A stretch of DNA of 64,000 bases, taken from positions 1-64,000 of the forward strand of contig NZ_VJZE01000005.1 of assembly GCF_009377205.1 (NCBI RefSeq). Direction: 5' to 3'. How positions within the stretch are numbered: position 1 is the stretch's first letter; the number at the start of each line of letters is the position of its first letter. The notes beneath the pieces were generated by a model, which was given only the letters and a program-made list of their open reading frames with translations, was not told the DNA's origin and ran no database searches. Positions 34,555-44,978 of this stretch are shown one piece after another. Both the position numbers and the translations under genes were made by a program. This DNA comes from Streptomyces phyllanthi (GTDB taxonomy: Bacteria > Actinomycetota > Actinomycetes > Streptomycetales > Streptomycetaceae).

Positions 34555-35445
34555 TCAATCGCCGGTGCCCTCGTCGGAAAGCTGGGTGAGAGCCGTGACG
34601 AAGTCCTCCAGATCAGCTGCGAGAGCGGTGCCATTGTCCCAGACGGCCTCATAGGCGATCTCCACGGGGTCTCCGGCCCGGACGAGGGGACGGGAGCCGC
34701 CGTGGTCCCGGGTGATTTTGGACTGGGGCAGCAGCGCGGCGCCCACGCCCATCCGCGCCCACTCGTCCAGCACGCGGTAGTTGGAGGCCTCGCCGGGGTA
34801 GGTGCGCAGCGCCAGATCGTGGCTGCGGAACAGTTCGGTCGTGAAGGTGGTCAGTCCGCAGCTGTCCGGTACGAGGATGTAGGCGGCGTCGGCCGCTGCC
34901 CGCAACTCGACCGGGCCCTCGGTCCGCGAGTCGGCCGGGTCGATCACGACGACCGGTTCGCGGGCGATGACGCGATGCCGGAACGTGGGCATGGCCTGCA
35001 CGGCCGGCACTAGGAGGACATCCAGGAGTCCTGCCCGGAGGTCCTCACGCAGGTGTGTGAGATCCGCCTCACGCAGGACCAGGTCGCGCGGGCGGTCCAG
35101 GTTGCGGGCGGCGTCGAAGGCCCGGGCGACGAGGTCGGCCCCGATCAGCGGGGAGACGCCCATGCGGATCGTGTCGGGCGTCGGCAGCGCCAGCCGCCGG
35201 GCCTCGGCGACGACCGCGTCCAGGGCGTCGAGGGCCTGGACGATCATGGGCAGGATCTGTGTGCCGTCCGCGGTCGGCCTCACCCCGCGCGGCGAGCGCT
35301 CGAACAGCGTCACGCCGAGCTCCTGCTCCAGTCGCGCGATGCCGTTGGACAGAGCGGGCTGGGTGACGCCGTAGGCCCGGGCGGCCGCACTGAACGACTT
35401 CGTCGTGGAGACGGCCCGGGCGTAGCGCAGCCCCTCGATGTTCAT
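34555..35445 (-). CDS. LysR family transcriptional regulator
   Basis: A 296-residue regulator with the N-terminal winged helix (FSAAARAYGVTQPALSNGI, then LEQELGVTLFERSPRG) and a periplasmic-binding-like effector domain. ATG 35445 has GGAGAG upstream and gives the standard LysR length; the upstream in-frame codons are disregarded. It is transcribed divergently from the alcohol dehydrogenase/amine oxidase pair, the usual arrangement for a LysR protein controlling its neighbour. Confidence 0.88.
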   Translation of the reverse strand: MNIEGLRYARAVSTTKSFSAAARAYGVTQPALSNGIARLEQELGVTLFERSPRGVRPTADGTQILPMIVQALDALDAVVAEARRLALPTPDTIRMGVSPLIGADLVARAFDAARNLDRPRDLVLREADLTHLREDLRAGLLDVLLVPAVQAMPTFRHRVIAREPVVVIDPADSRTEGPVELRAAADAAYILVPDSCGLTTFTTELFRSHDLALRTYPGEASNYRVLDEWARMGVGAALLPQSKITRDHGGSRPLVRAGDPVEIAYEAVWDNGTALAADLEDFVTALTQLSDEGTGD

Positions 35446-35556
35446 GCTGCTCTCCTCGTTGCTATAGCCGCTCTTTATACCCCCATTCCCCATGATCCTC
35501 TACCGGGGGCGTCCGGGACGCCCTACGGTGCGGACGGAGCCACGCGCGAGGTATTT

Positions 35557-35590
35557 CCGTGAATATCCGCGTCCTTTTTCTATTTCACGG
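35557..35590. promoter_or_regulatory. Inverted repeat covering the leader of the alcohol dehydrogenase
   Basis: CCGTGAA (35557-35563) and TTCACGG (35584-35590) are perfect inverted arms separated by 20 bases. The second arm runs into the GGAGGG ribosome site of the gene starting at 35601. It could be a LysR binding site or an RNA structure affecting translation. A smaller dyad, TATT-N6-AATA, overlaps at 35552-35565. Confidence 0.45.
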
Positions 35591-35600
35591 AGGGATTTTC

Positions 35601-36671
35601 GTGTCCCAAGACGCTAACCACGTTCACAGGGCCGCACAAGTGGCGGAGCCCGGAGCTGCCGTCCAGGTCGTCCCGGTGCAGGAGAGGGCACCAGGGGTCG
35701 GTGAGGTGCGTATCGACGTGGAGGCGACCGGCATCTGCGGCGCCGACATCGGTACGGTCGGCAATCCCGCTCCGGCGACCGGTTTCCCCATCACTCCGGG
35801 CCACGAGGTCGCCGGTGTGATCGCTGAGCTGGGCCCCCAGGTACAGGGATGGGACGTGGGGGAGCGGGTGACCGTCGGCTGGTTCGGCGGCAGCTGCGGG
35901 CACTGCTCCGCCTGTCGGCTCGGCGATGTCGTGCACTGCCCGGAGCGGAAGGTGCCGGGTCTGTCGTACGCGGGTGGCTGGTCGAGCACCATCACGGTTC
36001 CCGTCTCCACTCTCGCCCGGATCCCCGGGGGGCTGTCGGCGGCGGAGGCCGCGCCGTTCGGATGCGCCGGTGTCACCACCTTCAACGCCCTGCGGACCTC
36101 CGGTGCCGGGCCGGGCGATCTGGTCGCCGTCCTAGGGATCGGCGGTCTGGGGCATCTGGCGGTGCAGTTCGCGGCGGCCATGGGGTTCGAGACGGTGGCG
36201 ATCGGCCGGGGCGAGCAGAAGCGGAAGCTCGCCGAGGAGCTGGGCGCGCGGCACTACATCGACACCGAGCGACAGGAACCCGGAGCGGGGCTGGGGGAGT
36301 TGGGCGGGGCGCGGCTGATCCTGTCCACGGCCTCCAGCAGCAAGCCGCTGGCGGAGCTGGTGGACGGGCTCGCCCCGCACGGTCGGCTCACCGTCGTCGG
36401 CTTCGACGGGGCTCCCCTGCAACTGCCCCTGGCCAAGCTCGTCATGGGGGCGCGCAGCGTCACCGGTCATCTGACCGGAAGCCCCGCCGACACCGAACAG
36501 GCGATGCGCTTCGCGGTCGCGAGCGGTGTCCGCCCCCAGGTGCAGACCGTCCCGCTGGAGGAAGCGCAGCAGGCGCTCGACACCCAGCAGGAGGGCAAGG
36601 CCCGCTTCCGGATGGTCCTCACCACTGGCGCGCAACGGCCGTTGAAGAGGAGAGAACATGGTTCAGCATGA
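35601..36671 (+). CDS. Zinc-dependent alcohol dehydrogenase (MDR family)
   Basis: A 356-residue medium-chain dehydrogenase. Catalytic zinc ligands are in GICGADIG and PGHEVAG. The structural zinc cysteines are in GSCGHCSACRLGDVVHC, and the NAD(P) fold is VAVLGIGGLGHLAVQFA. GTG 35601 is chosen because GGAGGG lies six bases upstream. The last 14 bases overlap the amine oxidase start, so the two are translationally coupled. It would interconvert an alcohol and an aldehyde; with an amine oxidase partner, disposal of the aldehyde formed from an amine is plausible. Confidence 0.86.
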   Translation: MSQDANHVHRAAQVAEPGAAVQVVPVQERAPGVGEVRIDVEATGICGADIGTVGNPAPATGFPITPGHEVAGVIAELGPQVQGWDVGERVTVGWFGGSCGHCSACRLGDVVHCPERKVPGLSYAGGWSSTITVPVSTLARIPGGLSAAEAAPFGCAGVTTFNALRTSGAGPGDLVAVLGIGGLGHLAVQFAAAMGFETVAIGRGEQKRKLAEELGARHYIDTERQEPGAGLGELGGARLILSTASSSKPLAELVDGLAPHGRLTVVGFDGAPLQLPLAKLVMGARSVTGHLTGSPADTEQAMRFAVASGVRPQVQTVPLEEAQQALDTQQEGKARFRMVLTTGAQRPLKRREHGSA

Positions 36672-37797
36672 CGGCCACGACGTCGTCGTGGTCGGTGCCG
36701 GGATCGCCGGACTGGCCGCGACCGCCGCTCTGGTCGCCGCCGGGCGCGACACCGTGTGCCTGGAGGCCCGCGAGCGGGTCGGCGGGCGTCTGCTCAGCAC
36801 GGCAGCCCCGCCGGGGGCCCTCGACCTGGGCGCCACCTGGTACTGGGACGGGGAGCGGCGCGTCGCGGATCTCGTCGCGCGGCTCGGCATCGCCACCTTC
36901 GAGCAGCATCTCGCGGGGGACACACTCGTACAGGACGCCACCGGCGTACGACGGCTGCCCGGCAACCTGCTCGACGCCCCCGCCCGCCGCTTCACACCGG
37001 GGGCCAACGCCCTCGCCCGCGCCCTCGCGGCCGAACTGCCCGCCGACGTCGTACGGCTGGACAGTCCCGTCACCGCGATTCACCCCCGCGTCACCGGTGG
37101 CCTCGAAGTCCGTACGCCGAGCTCGGCGCTGCACGCCGAGCAGGTCGTGGTGGCCGTACCTCCCGCACTGGCCCTCGCGCGCATCGACTTCGACTCGGAG
37201 CTGTCACCTGAGCTGGTCCGCCTGGCCAGGGCGACCCCGGTGTGGATGGGGGCGGTCGCCAAGGTCGTCGCCCGCTACCCTGCCGCCTTCTGGCGGGGCG
37301 AGGGGCTCGCTGGAGCGGCGGTCAGCAGAACCGGCCCGCTGCAGGAACTGCACGACATGTCGGGCCCCGACGGGCGGCCCGCCGCGCTGTTCGGCTTCGC
37401 CGCGGCCCAGGCCGTCGGCCCCGACTTCGAGCAGGCGGTGACCGCCCAGCTGGCCCAGCTCTTCGGTCGTGCCGCCGCCGAGCCCGAGACGCTCCACATA
37501 CAGGACTGGAGCGACGAGCGGTGGACCGTGCCGCCCGCCATGCACCACCTGGCCGACCACTCCCTGTTCGGCCACCACCTCTACCAACGGCCCGCGCTGG
37601 ACGGCAGGCTGCACTGGGCCTCGACCGAGACCGCCACCGAATACGCCGGGCACATGGAGGGCGCCCTCGCCACCGCCGAGCGAGCGGTGACGGCGTCCCT
37701 GACCACAGATGAGGCGAACTCACGCGGGAGGCAGCATTGCCGGGCTGGTGGTCGTACTCGCGGGCCAGACGCCGGTGCAACATCAACGTGCCGTTGA
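36658..37797 (+). CDS. Flavin monoamine oxidase family protein
   Basis: A 379-residue FAD protein. The dinucleotide fold is VVVVGAGIAGLAATAALV, followed by LEARERVGGRLLST and the substrate/FAD blocks LGATWYWDGE and HWASTETATEYAGHMEGAL, the C-terminal FAD contact of monoamine oxidases. GAGGAG precedes the ATG. The natural end is probably near TASLTTDE (about 37710); the last ~30 residues are encoded by DNA matching the edge of a decayed transposase, so the C-terminus appears to have been replaced or extended by an insertion. At 379 residues it is shorter than typical ~430-450-residue members. Confidence 0.8.
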   Translation: MVQHDGHDVVVVGAGIAGLAATAALVAAGRDTVCLEARERVGGRLLSTAAPPGALDLGATWYWDGERRVADLVARLGIATFEQHLAGDTLVQDATGVRRLPGNLLDAPARRFTPGANALARALAAELPADVVRLDSPVTAIHPRVTGGLEVRTPSSALHAEQVVVAVPPALALARIDFDSELSPELVRLARATPVWMGAVAKVVARYPAAFWRGEGLAGAAVSRTGPLQELHDMSGPDGRPAALFGFAAAQAVGPDFEQAVTAQLAQLFGRAAAEPETLHIQDWSDERWTVPPAMHHLADHSLFGHHLYQRPALDGRLHWASTETATEYAGHMEGALATAERAVTASLTTDEANSRGRQHCRAGGRTRGPDAGATSTCR

Positions 37798-38112
37798 CCT
37801 GCTCCACCACCCATCTCTTCGGTTGCGGAACGAAGCCCCCGCCCTGGTCGGCGGGGTCCCGGCGGACGACGTCGACGGTGATGCCGAGCATCGCGCCGTG
37901 GATGACGACCTCGTCCTTGACCCGTGGTCCACCAGGACCTTCTCCAGGCGGTTCCCGCGCCGTTCGGCGGCCTGGTCGAATGGCTCTCGGTTGATCGGGC
38001 GGGCCCAATCCGGGCACCCACGCGCCAGGGCGCGGGCCGGTGCAGCGAGCCGACGAACTCGTAAAGACTCACGAACAAGTCCGGAAGCGAAGCTCACGGG
38101 AGCGAGCGCCAA
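37704..38112 (-). mobile_element. Decayed IS5-family transposase
   Basis: On the minus strand one frame gives KDEVVIHGAMLGITVDVVRR and PQPKRWVVEQVNGTLMLHRR, then LAREYDHQPGNAASRV. This is the conserved C-terminal end of IS5-type transposases (WVVER...LxRHRRLxRDYE). The upstream part (LEKVLVDHG) is in another frame, and no full N-terminal domain or clear terminal repeats were found. It abuts the amine oxidase gene end. Confidence 0.75.
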
Positions 38113-38340
38113 GGCTCGGGCGTTTTCTCTTGCGGGGTGGGAACAGCCGAGTCGGCCAGCACTGTTGCACCAGCCGAGGGACCGGCGCCGCGCGGACGAG
38201 GATCAGAGAAAAGCTGGTCCGCTCCAACGCGGTCCGGCTCCCGGGTCCGTGGTATGCCCGGTCACCCGATACCGGCGACGTCCTCATGTGCGCCTGCCGC
38301 GGACTCGGACCGAGGCCTTTTCACACAGGAGGACTGTTTC

Positions 38341-39174
38341 ATGAACGACCGGCCGTTGACGCTCATGGCGGTGCACGCCCACCCCGATGATGAGGCAACT
38401 GGGACAGGCGGTGTCCTCGCGCGGTACGCGGCGGAGGGCATGCGTACGGTTCTCGTGACGTGTACCGACGGCGGTTGCGGTGACGGGCCGGGGGGTGTCA
38501 AGCCCGGCGATCCCGGGCATGATCCGGCGGCCGTCGCCCTGATGCGGCGTCGAGAACTCGAGGCAAGTTGCGACATCCTGAAGATCAGTCATCTGGAGAT
38601 GCTGGACTACGCCGACTCCGGAATGATGGGCTGGCCGACCAACGACGCCCTCGGATCCTTCTGGCAGGCACCCGTCGAGGAGGGCGCCGCCCGACTCGCG
38701 GAACTTTTTCGGCGCTACCGACCCGATGTGGTCGTCACTTACGACGAGAACGGCTTCTACGGCCACCCCGACCACATTCAGGCCAACCGCATCACGATGG
38801 CGGCACTGGCGATGACCGCGCCGACACCGAAGGTGTACTGGACGACGGCGCCCCGCTCGATGATGCAGCGGTTCGGGGAGACCATGCGCGAGTTCGGTGC
38901 GGACGTACCGGAGCCAGATCCCGCCCAGGCCGCCGCAATGGCCGAGATCGGACTCCCCGACGAGGAGATCACCACCTGGGTGGACACCACCGCGTTCGGC
39001 GGCCAGAAGTTCGATGCACTGGCCGCGCACGCCAGCCAGGGCGAGAACATCTTCTTCCTCAAGATGGGCCAGCAGAGGTTCACCGAGTTGATGGGCGTCG
39101 AGACCTTCGTACGTGTCCAGGACACCACCGGCGCGGCCGTGCCCGAGAACGACCTCTTCGCGGGACTGCGCTGA
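38341..39174 (+). CDS. PIG-L (LmbE-like) deacetylase
   Basis: A 277-residue zinc-dependent N-deacetylase/amidase. The metal site is the AHPDDE motif at residues 13-18, and a second histidine is in FYGHPDHIQANR. Intermediate blocks RTVLVTCTDGGCGD and MLDYADSGMMGWP resemble the mycothiol conjugate amidase/MshB group. AGGAGG lies upstream of ATG 38341. Mycothiol-type substrates are common for this family in actinomycetes, but the exact substrate is not shown. It follows transposase debris and stands alone. Confidence 0.85.
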   Translation: MNDRPLTLMAVHAHPDDEATGTGGVLARYAAEGMRTVLVTCTDGGCGDGPGGVKPGDPGHDPAAVALMRRRELEASCDILKISHLEMLDYADSGMMGWPTNDALGSFWQAPVEEGAARLAELFRRYRPDVVVTYDENGFYGHPDHIQANRITMAALAMTAPTPKVYWTTAPRSMMQRFGETMREFGADVPEPDPAQAAAMAEIGLPDEEITTWVDTTAFGGQKFDALAAHASQGENIFFLKMGQQRFTELMGVETFVRVQDTTGAAVPENDLFAGLR

Positions 39175-39364
39175 TCCGCCCGCCTTCCCGGGGCCTTCGA
39201 AAGATCATGGTCCGTATGGCTCGATCGAGCGTGCTCGCACACCGAAGGCTTGTTCATGTGTGGGGCCATTCCGGTGGCCTTTTGATCACCAGTTGGCCCT
39301 GCTCGGTAGCGTGGCGGTTACGAGCGATGTCGACGTGTGAGGGCTGACGTCGTCGCCTGCCCCG

Positions 39365-39417
39365 GGCGGGCTCGGCCTTCCGCCGAGCCCGCCACGCCGG
39401 CTCCCTACCGGAGCCGG
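39365..39417. terminator. Two tandem hairpins between convergent genes
   Basis: GGCGGGCTCGGC (39365-39376) pairs with GCCGAGCCCGCC (39382-39393), a 12-base-pair stem with a 5-base loop. CCGGCTCC (39397-39404) pairs with GGAGCCGG (39410-39417). They lie 16 bases past the leftward GH62 gene stop and beyond the PIG-L gene, a double bidirectional terminator. Confidence 0.75.
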
Positions 39418-39432
39418 ACCCGTGTCATGCCG

Positions 39433-40899
39433 TCAGCGCTGCCGTGTCAGCAGACCCGGACGGTAGGGCAGGAGGCCGTAGTCGCCGCCTGAGTTGGGGC
39501 TGCGCCCCTGGTAGAGCAACTGCAGATTGCAGGGGTCGACGGTCATGGTCTGATCAGGGCTGGTGCGGATCAGTTCGCCATGGCTGATGTCGTTGGTCCA
39601 GGTGGCGCCGCTGTTGGCCTTGCCGGCGAAGGGATTGCTCTCGGTCGCGGCCTGGGGTGTCCATGAGCCGTTCAGACTGGTGGCTGTGAACGATCGGAAG
39701 TAGCGGCCCTGCGAGCCGATCGCCTCGACGATCATGAGGTAGCGGTTCTGGCCCTGGAGCTTGTAGACCTGCGGGGCTTCGAACAGGTTGTTCGTCGTGT
39801 CGCTCATGATCACTGTCGAGTTCGTGCCGAAGCTGCCTGGGAAGTTCCCGATCGGCATGCTGGCCCGGTAGATCTTGCCGTTGTCGCCGGCGAAGAACAG
39901 GTACATGTTCGTCCCGTCAGCGATGAGCGTCTGGTCGATGGGTCCGGTTCCGGAGCCGGAGATGCTTCCGGAGAAGAGCACCTGCTCGGACGACCAGCCA
40001 TTCGGGTTGGTGGGGTCGCTCGACGTCCGGTAGGAGAAGGCGGTCCTCCCCCATTGGTAGGCGAGCACCCAGATGTTCTTCGGTGCGAAGTAGAAGAGCG
40101 TGGGCGCGACGGTGGAAGTCGACATCGTGTTCTGGCTGGCCGAGGTCATCTCCGACCAGTTGGTGAACAGGCCGAAGTTCATCGAGCCCCACCTCGTCCC
40201 CGTGTCGTGCGTCGTCGCATAGACGAGTTGCCTGCCGTTGTAGGGGACGACGGTGAAGTCCTTGAGCGAGACCCACCCCGGCTTGGGCTGCGCCAGCGCG
40301 CCCGTTGATGTCCAGCGGTATGTCGACGGAAGATCGCATGGGCCGGGGTTGTCGGCGCCGACCTTGACGAGCTGCCACTGCTGGTTGCTGCCGCCCCAGT
40401 CGTCGTACTGGACGATGTTCGCGTTGTCGGCGGTGGAGGCGCCTTGTACTTCGAGGGCCTTGTTGCTGTGGCGCGAGATGAGCCTCACGTAGCCGTCCGA
40501 GCTGTCGGCCAGCCGCCACTGCTGGTTGGTGCCGTTCAGGTCGGCCCACTGGACGATCGAGCCGCCGTTCGAGGTGGACCAGTTGTGGACGTCCAGCACC
40601 TTGCCCGAGTGCCGGGACTTGATGCGGTAGTAGCCGCCCCCGGAATCGACGAACTGCCACTGCTGCTGGCTCTGATCGTTCCTGGTCCACTGGGTGATGC
40701 GGGCGCCGTCGTCGGTCGCCATGTTGTAGACATCCAGGGCTTTGCCACTGTTGCGGTTGACCAGCACATACGAGGCGTTGGGGTCTACGGTCGCCGCGCT
40801 GGCGGGCTGGGCACCGAGGAAGGCAGCCACGAGCAGGAAGGGCGAAAGGACGGCGAGTAAGCGTCTTGGACGAATCGGGGGCGGGTGGCGAAACCACAT
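39433..40899 (-). CDS. Secreted GH62 alpha-L-arabinofuranosidase with N-terminal ricin-type (CBM13-like) domain
   Basis: A 488-residue secreted enzyme removing arabinose side chains from arabinoxylan. A signal peptide with a twin-arginine-like RPRR and hydrophobic core is cleaved near PASAA (about residue 37). Residues ~40-175 form a ricin-B-like beta-trefoil with repeats ending [15 protein letters not shown] and NQQWQL. The GH62 domain starts near [20 protein letters not shown] and includes [37 protein letters not shown] and [17 protein letters not shown] precedes ATG 40899. Codon 14 is TTA (40860-40858), the rare codon read by the bldA tRNA, so expression is probably tied to development. 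Confidence 0.93.
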   Translation of the reverse strand: MWFRHPPPIRPRRLLAVLSPFLLVAAFLGAQPASAATVDPNASYVLVNRNSGKALDVYNMATDDGARITQWTRNDQSQQQWQFVDSGGGYYRIKSRHSGKVLDVHNWSTSNGGSIVQWADLNGTNQQWRLADSSDGYVRLISRHSNKALEVQGASTADNANIVQYDDWGGSNQQWQLVKVGADNPGPCDLPSTYRWTSTGALAQPKPGWVSLKDFTVVPYNGRQLVYATTHDTGTRWGSMNFGLFTNWSEMTSASQNTMSTSTVAPTLFYFAPKNIWVLAYQWGRTAFSYRTSSDPTNPNGWSSEQVLFSGSISGSGTGPIDQTLIADGTNMYLFFAGDNGKIYRASMPIGNFPGSFGTNSTVIMSDTTNNLFEAPQVYKLQGQNRYLMIVEAIGSQGRYFRSFTATSLNGSWTPQAATESNPFAGKANSGATWTNDISHGELIRTSPDQTMTVDPCNLQLLYQGRSPNSGGDYGLLPYRPGLLTRQR

Positions 40900-40976
40900 C
40901 AGAGGGCCTCCTTGGGGGCGGGGTGAGGCGACGCCGAGTAACCGCAAAGCGGCCGTACCGGGGGCAGGGATGGTTC

Positions 40977-40987
40977 CGAAACTTTCG
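40977..40987. promoter_or_regulatory. CGAA-N3-TTCG operator-like site upstream of the GH62 gene
   Basis: CGAAACTTTCG lies 78 bases before the GH62 start, and an overlapping one-mismatch copy (CGAAGATTTCC) is at 40986-40996. From memory, LacI-type xylan/xyloside regulators of Streptomyces recognise CGAA-N3-TTCG. The pair suggests control by such a regulator, not encoded in this window. Confidence 0.6.
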
Positions 40988-41278
40988 AAGATTTCCCCGA
41001 ACCTTTGACGCCACAAGCTAGGAATGCGGGGCCCTCTGGTCAAGGTCTGTCGCCGATCTGTCCACAAACAGTTCCTCCCCTGCCGGGCTTGGCAAGCTGT
41101 CGCGCCGACCGGAAGTACTCCCAAAGTTCCTGATACGGCTCGCCCCTCCAAGGGTCCGCGAGGGGTGCGGGGGAGTTGAGCCAGCAGCGTACGCACACTC
41201 GTCCTGGTCCGGCCCGGAGCCCTACGGGGTCCGCCGGCGGCGGCGCCGGAGGGTTCGCGGTCCGGCCCGATGCGGCTC

Positions 41279-41289
41279 CGAATGTTTCG
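41279..41289. promoter_or_regulatory. Second CGAA-N3-TTCG site in the GH62/xylanase spacer
   Basis: CGAATGTTTCG is a full match to the same pattern, followed by the related GGAAACTTTCC at 41300-41310. The sites are about 510-540 bases before the xylanase start, so if they act on it the leader is long. Alternatively, they serve the GH62 side at a distance. Confidence 0.5.
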
Positions 41290-41425
41290 AGCACAGCACG
41301 GAAACTTTCCCTTCGGTGAGTATTGACGATTCACCGTCAATCCCTCAACCTCCCTCACTGGGCGACCGGCCGTGGTTCGAGATTTCGAATCATGCCGGCC
41401 CTGAGCGAGCAAACTGTGCTGCACG

Positions 41426-41471
41426 GCAGATCCACGCACCGAAGCACCGCAGATCCGCGCACCGAAGCACA
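41426..41471. repeat. Two 23-bp near-identical tandem copies
   Basis: 41426-41448 and 41449-41471 share GCAGATCC, one variable base, GCGCACCGAAGCAC-like sequence; they differ at two positions (the ninth and last bases). It is non-coding spacer sequence with no evident role. Confidence 0.7.
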
Positions 41472-43247
<1,776 letters not shown>

Positions 43248-43278
43248 TGGGATCCGCCGCAGAACAAAGGGTGAATCG

Positions 43279-43800
43279 ATGAAGCCCTACGGTGCGTTTT
43301 CCCCCGCCCCTCCACGACTACATCGCTGGTGGTCCCGGGTCGCCGCTATGGTGGCGGCGACCCTCGCGATCGGCATGCTCACCGCGGTGAACCCCGCGCC
43401 CGCCGAGGCGGCGACGGTGGACATCAATGCCTGGTATGTCCTGATCAACCGCACCAGCAGCAAGGCGGTGGAGGTGCAGGGCGCCTCCACCGCCGACGAT
43501 GGCAACGTCGTCCAGTACACCGACTGGGGCGGCGCCAACCAGCAATGGCAGATGATCAAGCTGTCGTCCAGTGGCGGCGGATGCGGCAGCGCCCCGACTC
43601 TGGCGAGCGGTACGCACACGATTCAGAGCGGCGGCAAGAGCCGCGGCTTCATCCTCAGGGTTCCCGCCAACTACGACAACAACCTCCGCTACCGGCTGAT
43701 CTTCGCGTTCCACTGGCGGGGCGGAACCGCCGGCGACGTCGCCTCGGGCGGCACGAGCGGGAACGCCTGGTCCTATTACGGCCAACAGGAGCAAGTGCAG
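43279..43800 (+). pseudogene. Truncated secreted carbohydrate esterase (CE1-like) with ricin-type repeat
   Basis: The ATG at 43279 begins a signal peptide ending near PAEAA, followed by a ricin-type unit (WYVLINRTSSKAVEVQG, NQQWQMIKL). The start of a feruloyl/acetylxylan esterase domain follows: GTHTIQSGGKSRGFILRVP, RYRLIFAFHWRGGTAGDV, GNAWSYYG. Homology ends abruptly near 43795, before the G-x-S-x-G nucleophile region, and beyond this the DNA is a P450 remnant on the other strand. The frame runs on to 43953 as unrelated sequence. It starts 31 bases after the xylanase and was probably its operon partner. Confidence 0.82.
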
Positions 43801-43828
43801 GGTCGTCCCCAATCGTTGCAGGCGTGCC

Positions 43829-44125
43829 TCACAGATCGAGCACAAGCCGTTTCGCACGCGAGCGCGACACACAGAAGACCCTGGCCCCCAGGCAGGTGTG
43901 GCGTCCCTTGGCGAAGGCGTAGTGGTCGTGCTCGTCGAGTCCTGCGCGCCTGATGTCGAAGGCCAGGGGATCGGAGACGGCGGCGCCGGGTCGGTGTTGG
44001 CGGAGGCGAGCGCCAGCCAGACGACTTCGCCCTTGGGAATGGTCACATCGGCGATCACGGTGTCCCTGGTGGCGACGCGTGACACGAACTGCGCGGACGG
44101 GCGCCGACGCACCGTCTCCTCACAT
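43829..44125 (-). pseudogene. C-terminal fragment of a cytochrome P450
   Basis: The minus strand encodes the K-helix E-x-x-R (EETVRRRPSAQF), then RDTVIADVTIPKGEVVWLAL and ASANTDP. After a frameshift near 43990, DPLAFDIRRAGLDEHDHYAF and KGRHTCLGARVF carry the heme-ligand cysteine, ending at a TGA at 43829. The first ~280 residues and the start are missing. The truncated esterase meets it at about 43800-43828, which marks a rearrangement breakpoint. Confidence 0.8.
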
Positions 44126-44258
44126 CACCGCATCGGCGTTGCCCACCACCACTGCCGCCCAAGCGACGACGTACGACGAGGCGCACGGCCTCCGAAGAGC
44201 CGCCTGGGACCGGTACCTGGCAGCTCGGACAGGCGCCTGCCGTGCGGCGCCGGACCGG

Positions 44259-44852
44259 TCAGTGCGACGACTTCCCCGCGCTGTCAGGCGCGCTGGGCGG
44301 GAACACCTCGTCGACGGCGCGACGCAGCGTTTCGCGGACGGCCGTCGCGTCGCCGAGTTCGGCAGCCTGGAAGGCGCCGTCGTGCAGCAGGACGAGTACG
44401 CGGGCAGCGTGGTCGGGGTCGGGGTGGCCCATGTCGGCGGAGAGGTCGCGCAGGACCCCGAACAGCCAGGTGCGCTGGTCGTTGATGACCGCACGCACCG
44501 GGTGGTCGCGGTCGGGGTACTCGGCTGCGGCGTTGAGGAACTGGCAGCCACGGAAGCCGTCCTCCAGGGTCGAATCGCCGAGCACGGCCATCACCGCGCG
44601 GATCGCCTCGCGCGGCTCCTTGCCTTCCCGGGCCCGTGCGACAGCCCCCTGGACGTCCTCGGCGGTCGCTGTGAGGTAGGCGGAGACCAGGTCGTCCTTG
44701 CTGGGGTAGTGCCGGTAGAAGGTGGCGCGCGTGACCTGGGCCTCAGTGACCAGGCGTTCGATGCCCACGGCGTGGATGCCCTCTGCGTAGAAGAGGCGGG
44801 ACGCGGTGCGCAGCAGCCGGTCCTTGGGGTGAAGTTGTGAGGTGGTCGTCAT
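44259..44852 (-). CDS. TetR family transcriptional regulator
   Basis: A 197-residue repressor. The N-terminal helix-turn-helix covers about residues 10-57 (LLRTASRLFYAEGIHAVGIE, then TRATFYRHYPSKDDLVSAYL). The C-terminal ligand domain, with GCQFLNAAAEYPDRDHPV, is typical of TetR proteins paired with small hydrolases or reductases. It is divergent from the alpha/beta hydrolase gene, and the intervening 126 bases contain three related 18-base sites, so it most likely represses both genes and responds to a small lipophilic compound. Confidence 0.88.
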   Translation of the reverse strand: MTTTSQLHPKDRLLRTASRLFYAEGIHAVGIERLVTEAQVTRATFYRHYPSKDDLVSAYLTATAEDVQGAVARAREGKEPREAIRAVMAVLGDSTLEDGFRGCQFLNAAAEYPDRDHPVRAVINDQRTWLFGVLRDLSADMGHPDPDHAARVLVLLHDGAFQAAELGDATAVRETLRRAVDEVFPPSAPDSAGKSSH

Positions 44853-44865
44853 ACACCCATCGTAG

Positions 44866-44956
44866 AGAAAGACCAGTCGTTCTAGAGGTCGGCCTCGTCA
44901 CATTGCGGCTCACGGGAAGAATGACTAGTCTTTCTCGCAGAAAGACCGATCGTTCT
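44866..44956. promoter_or_regulatory. Three 18-bp TetR operator sites
   Basis: AGAAAGACCAGTCGTTCT (44866-44883), AGAATGACTAGTCTTTCT (44918-44935) and AGAAAGACCGATCGTTCT (44939-44956) share the pattern AGAA-N-GAC...TC-N-TTCT, an interrupted palindrome. The last two are spaced 21 bases apart, on the same helix face, and lie immediately before the hydrolase ribosome site; the first lies 14 bases before the TetR start. Confidence 0.85.
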
Positions 44957-44978
44957 TCCCTTAGAGAGGTATGAAGCC

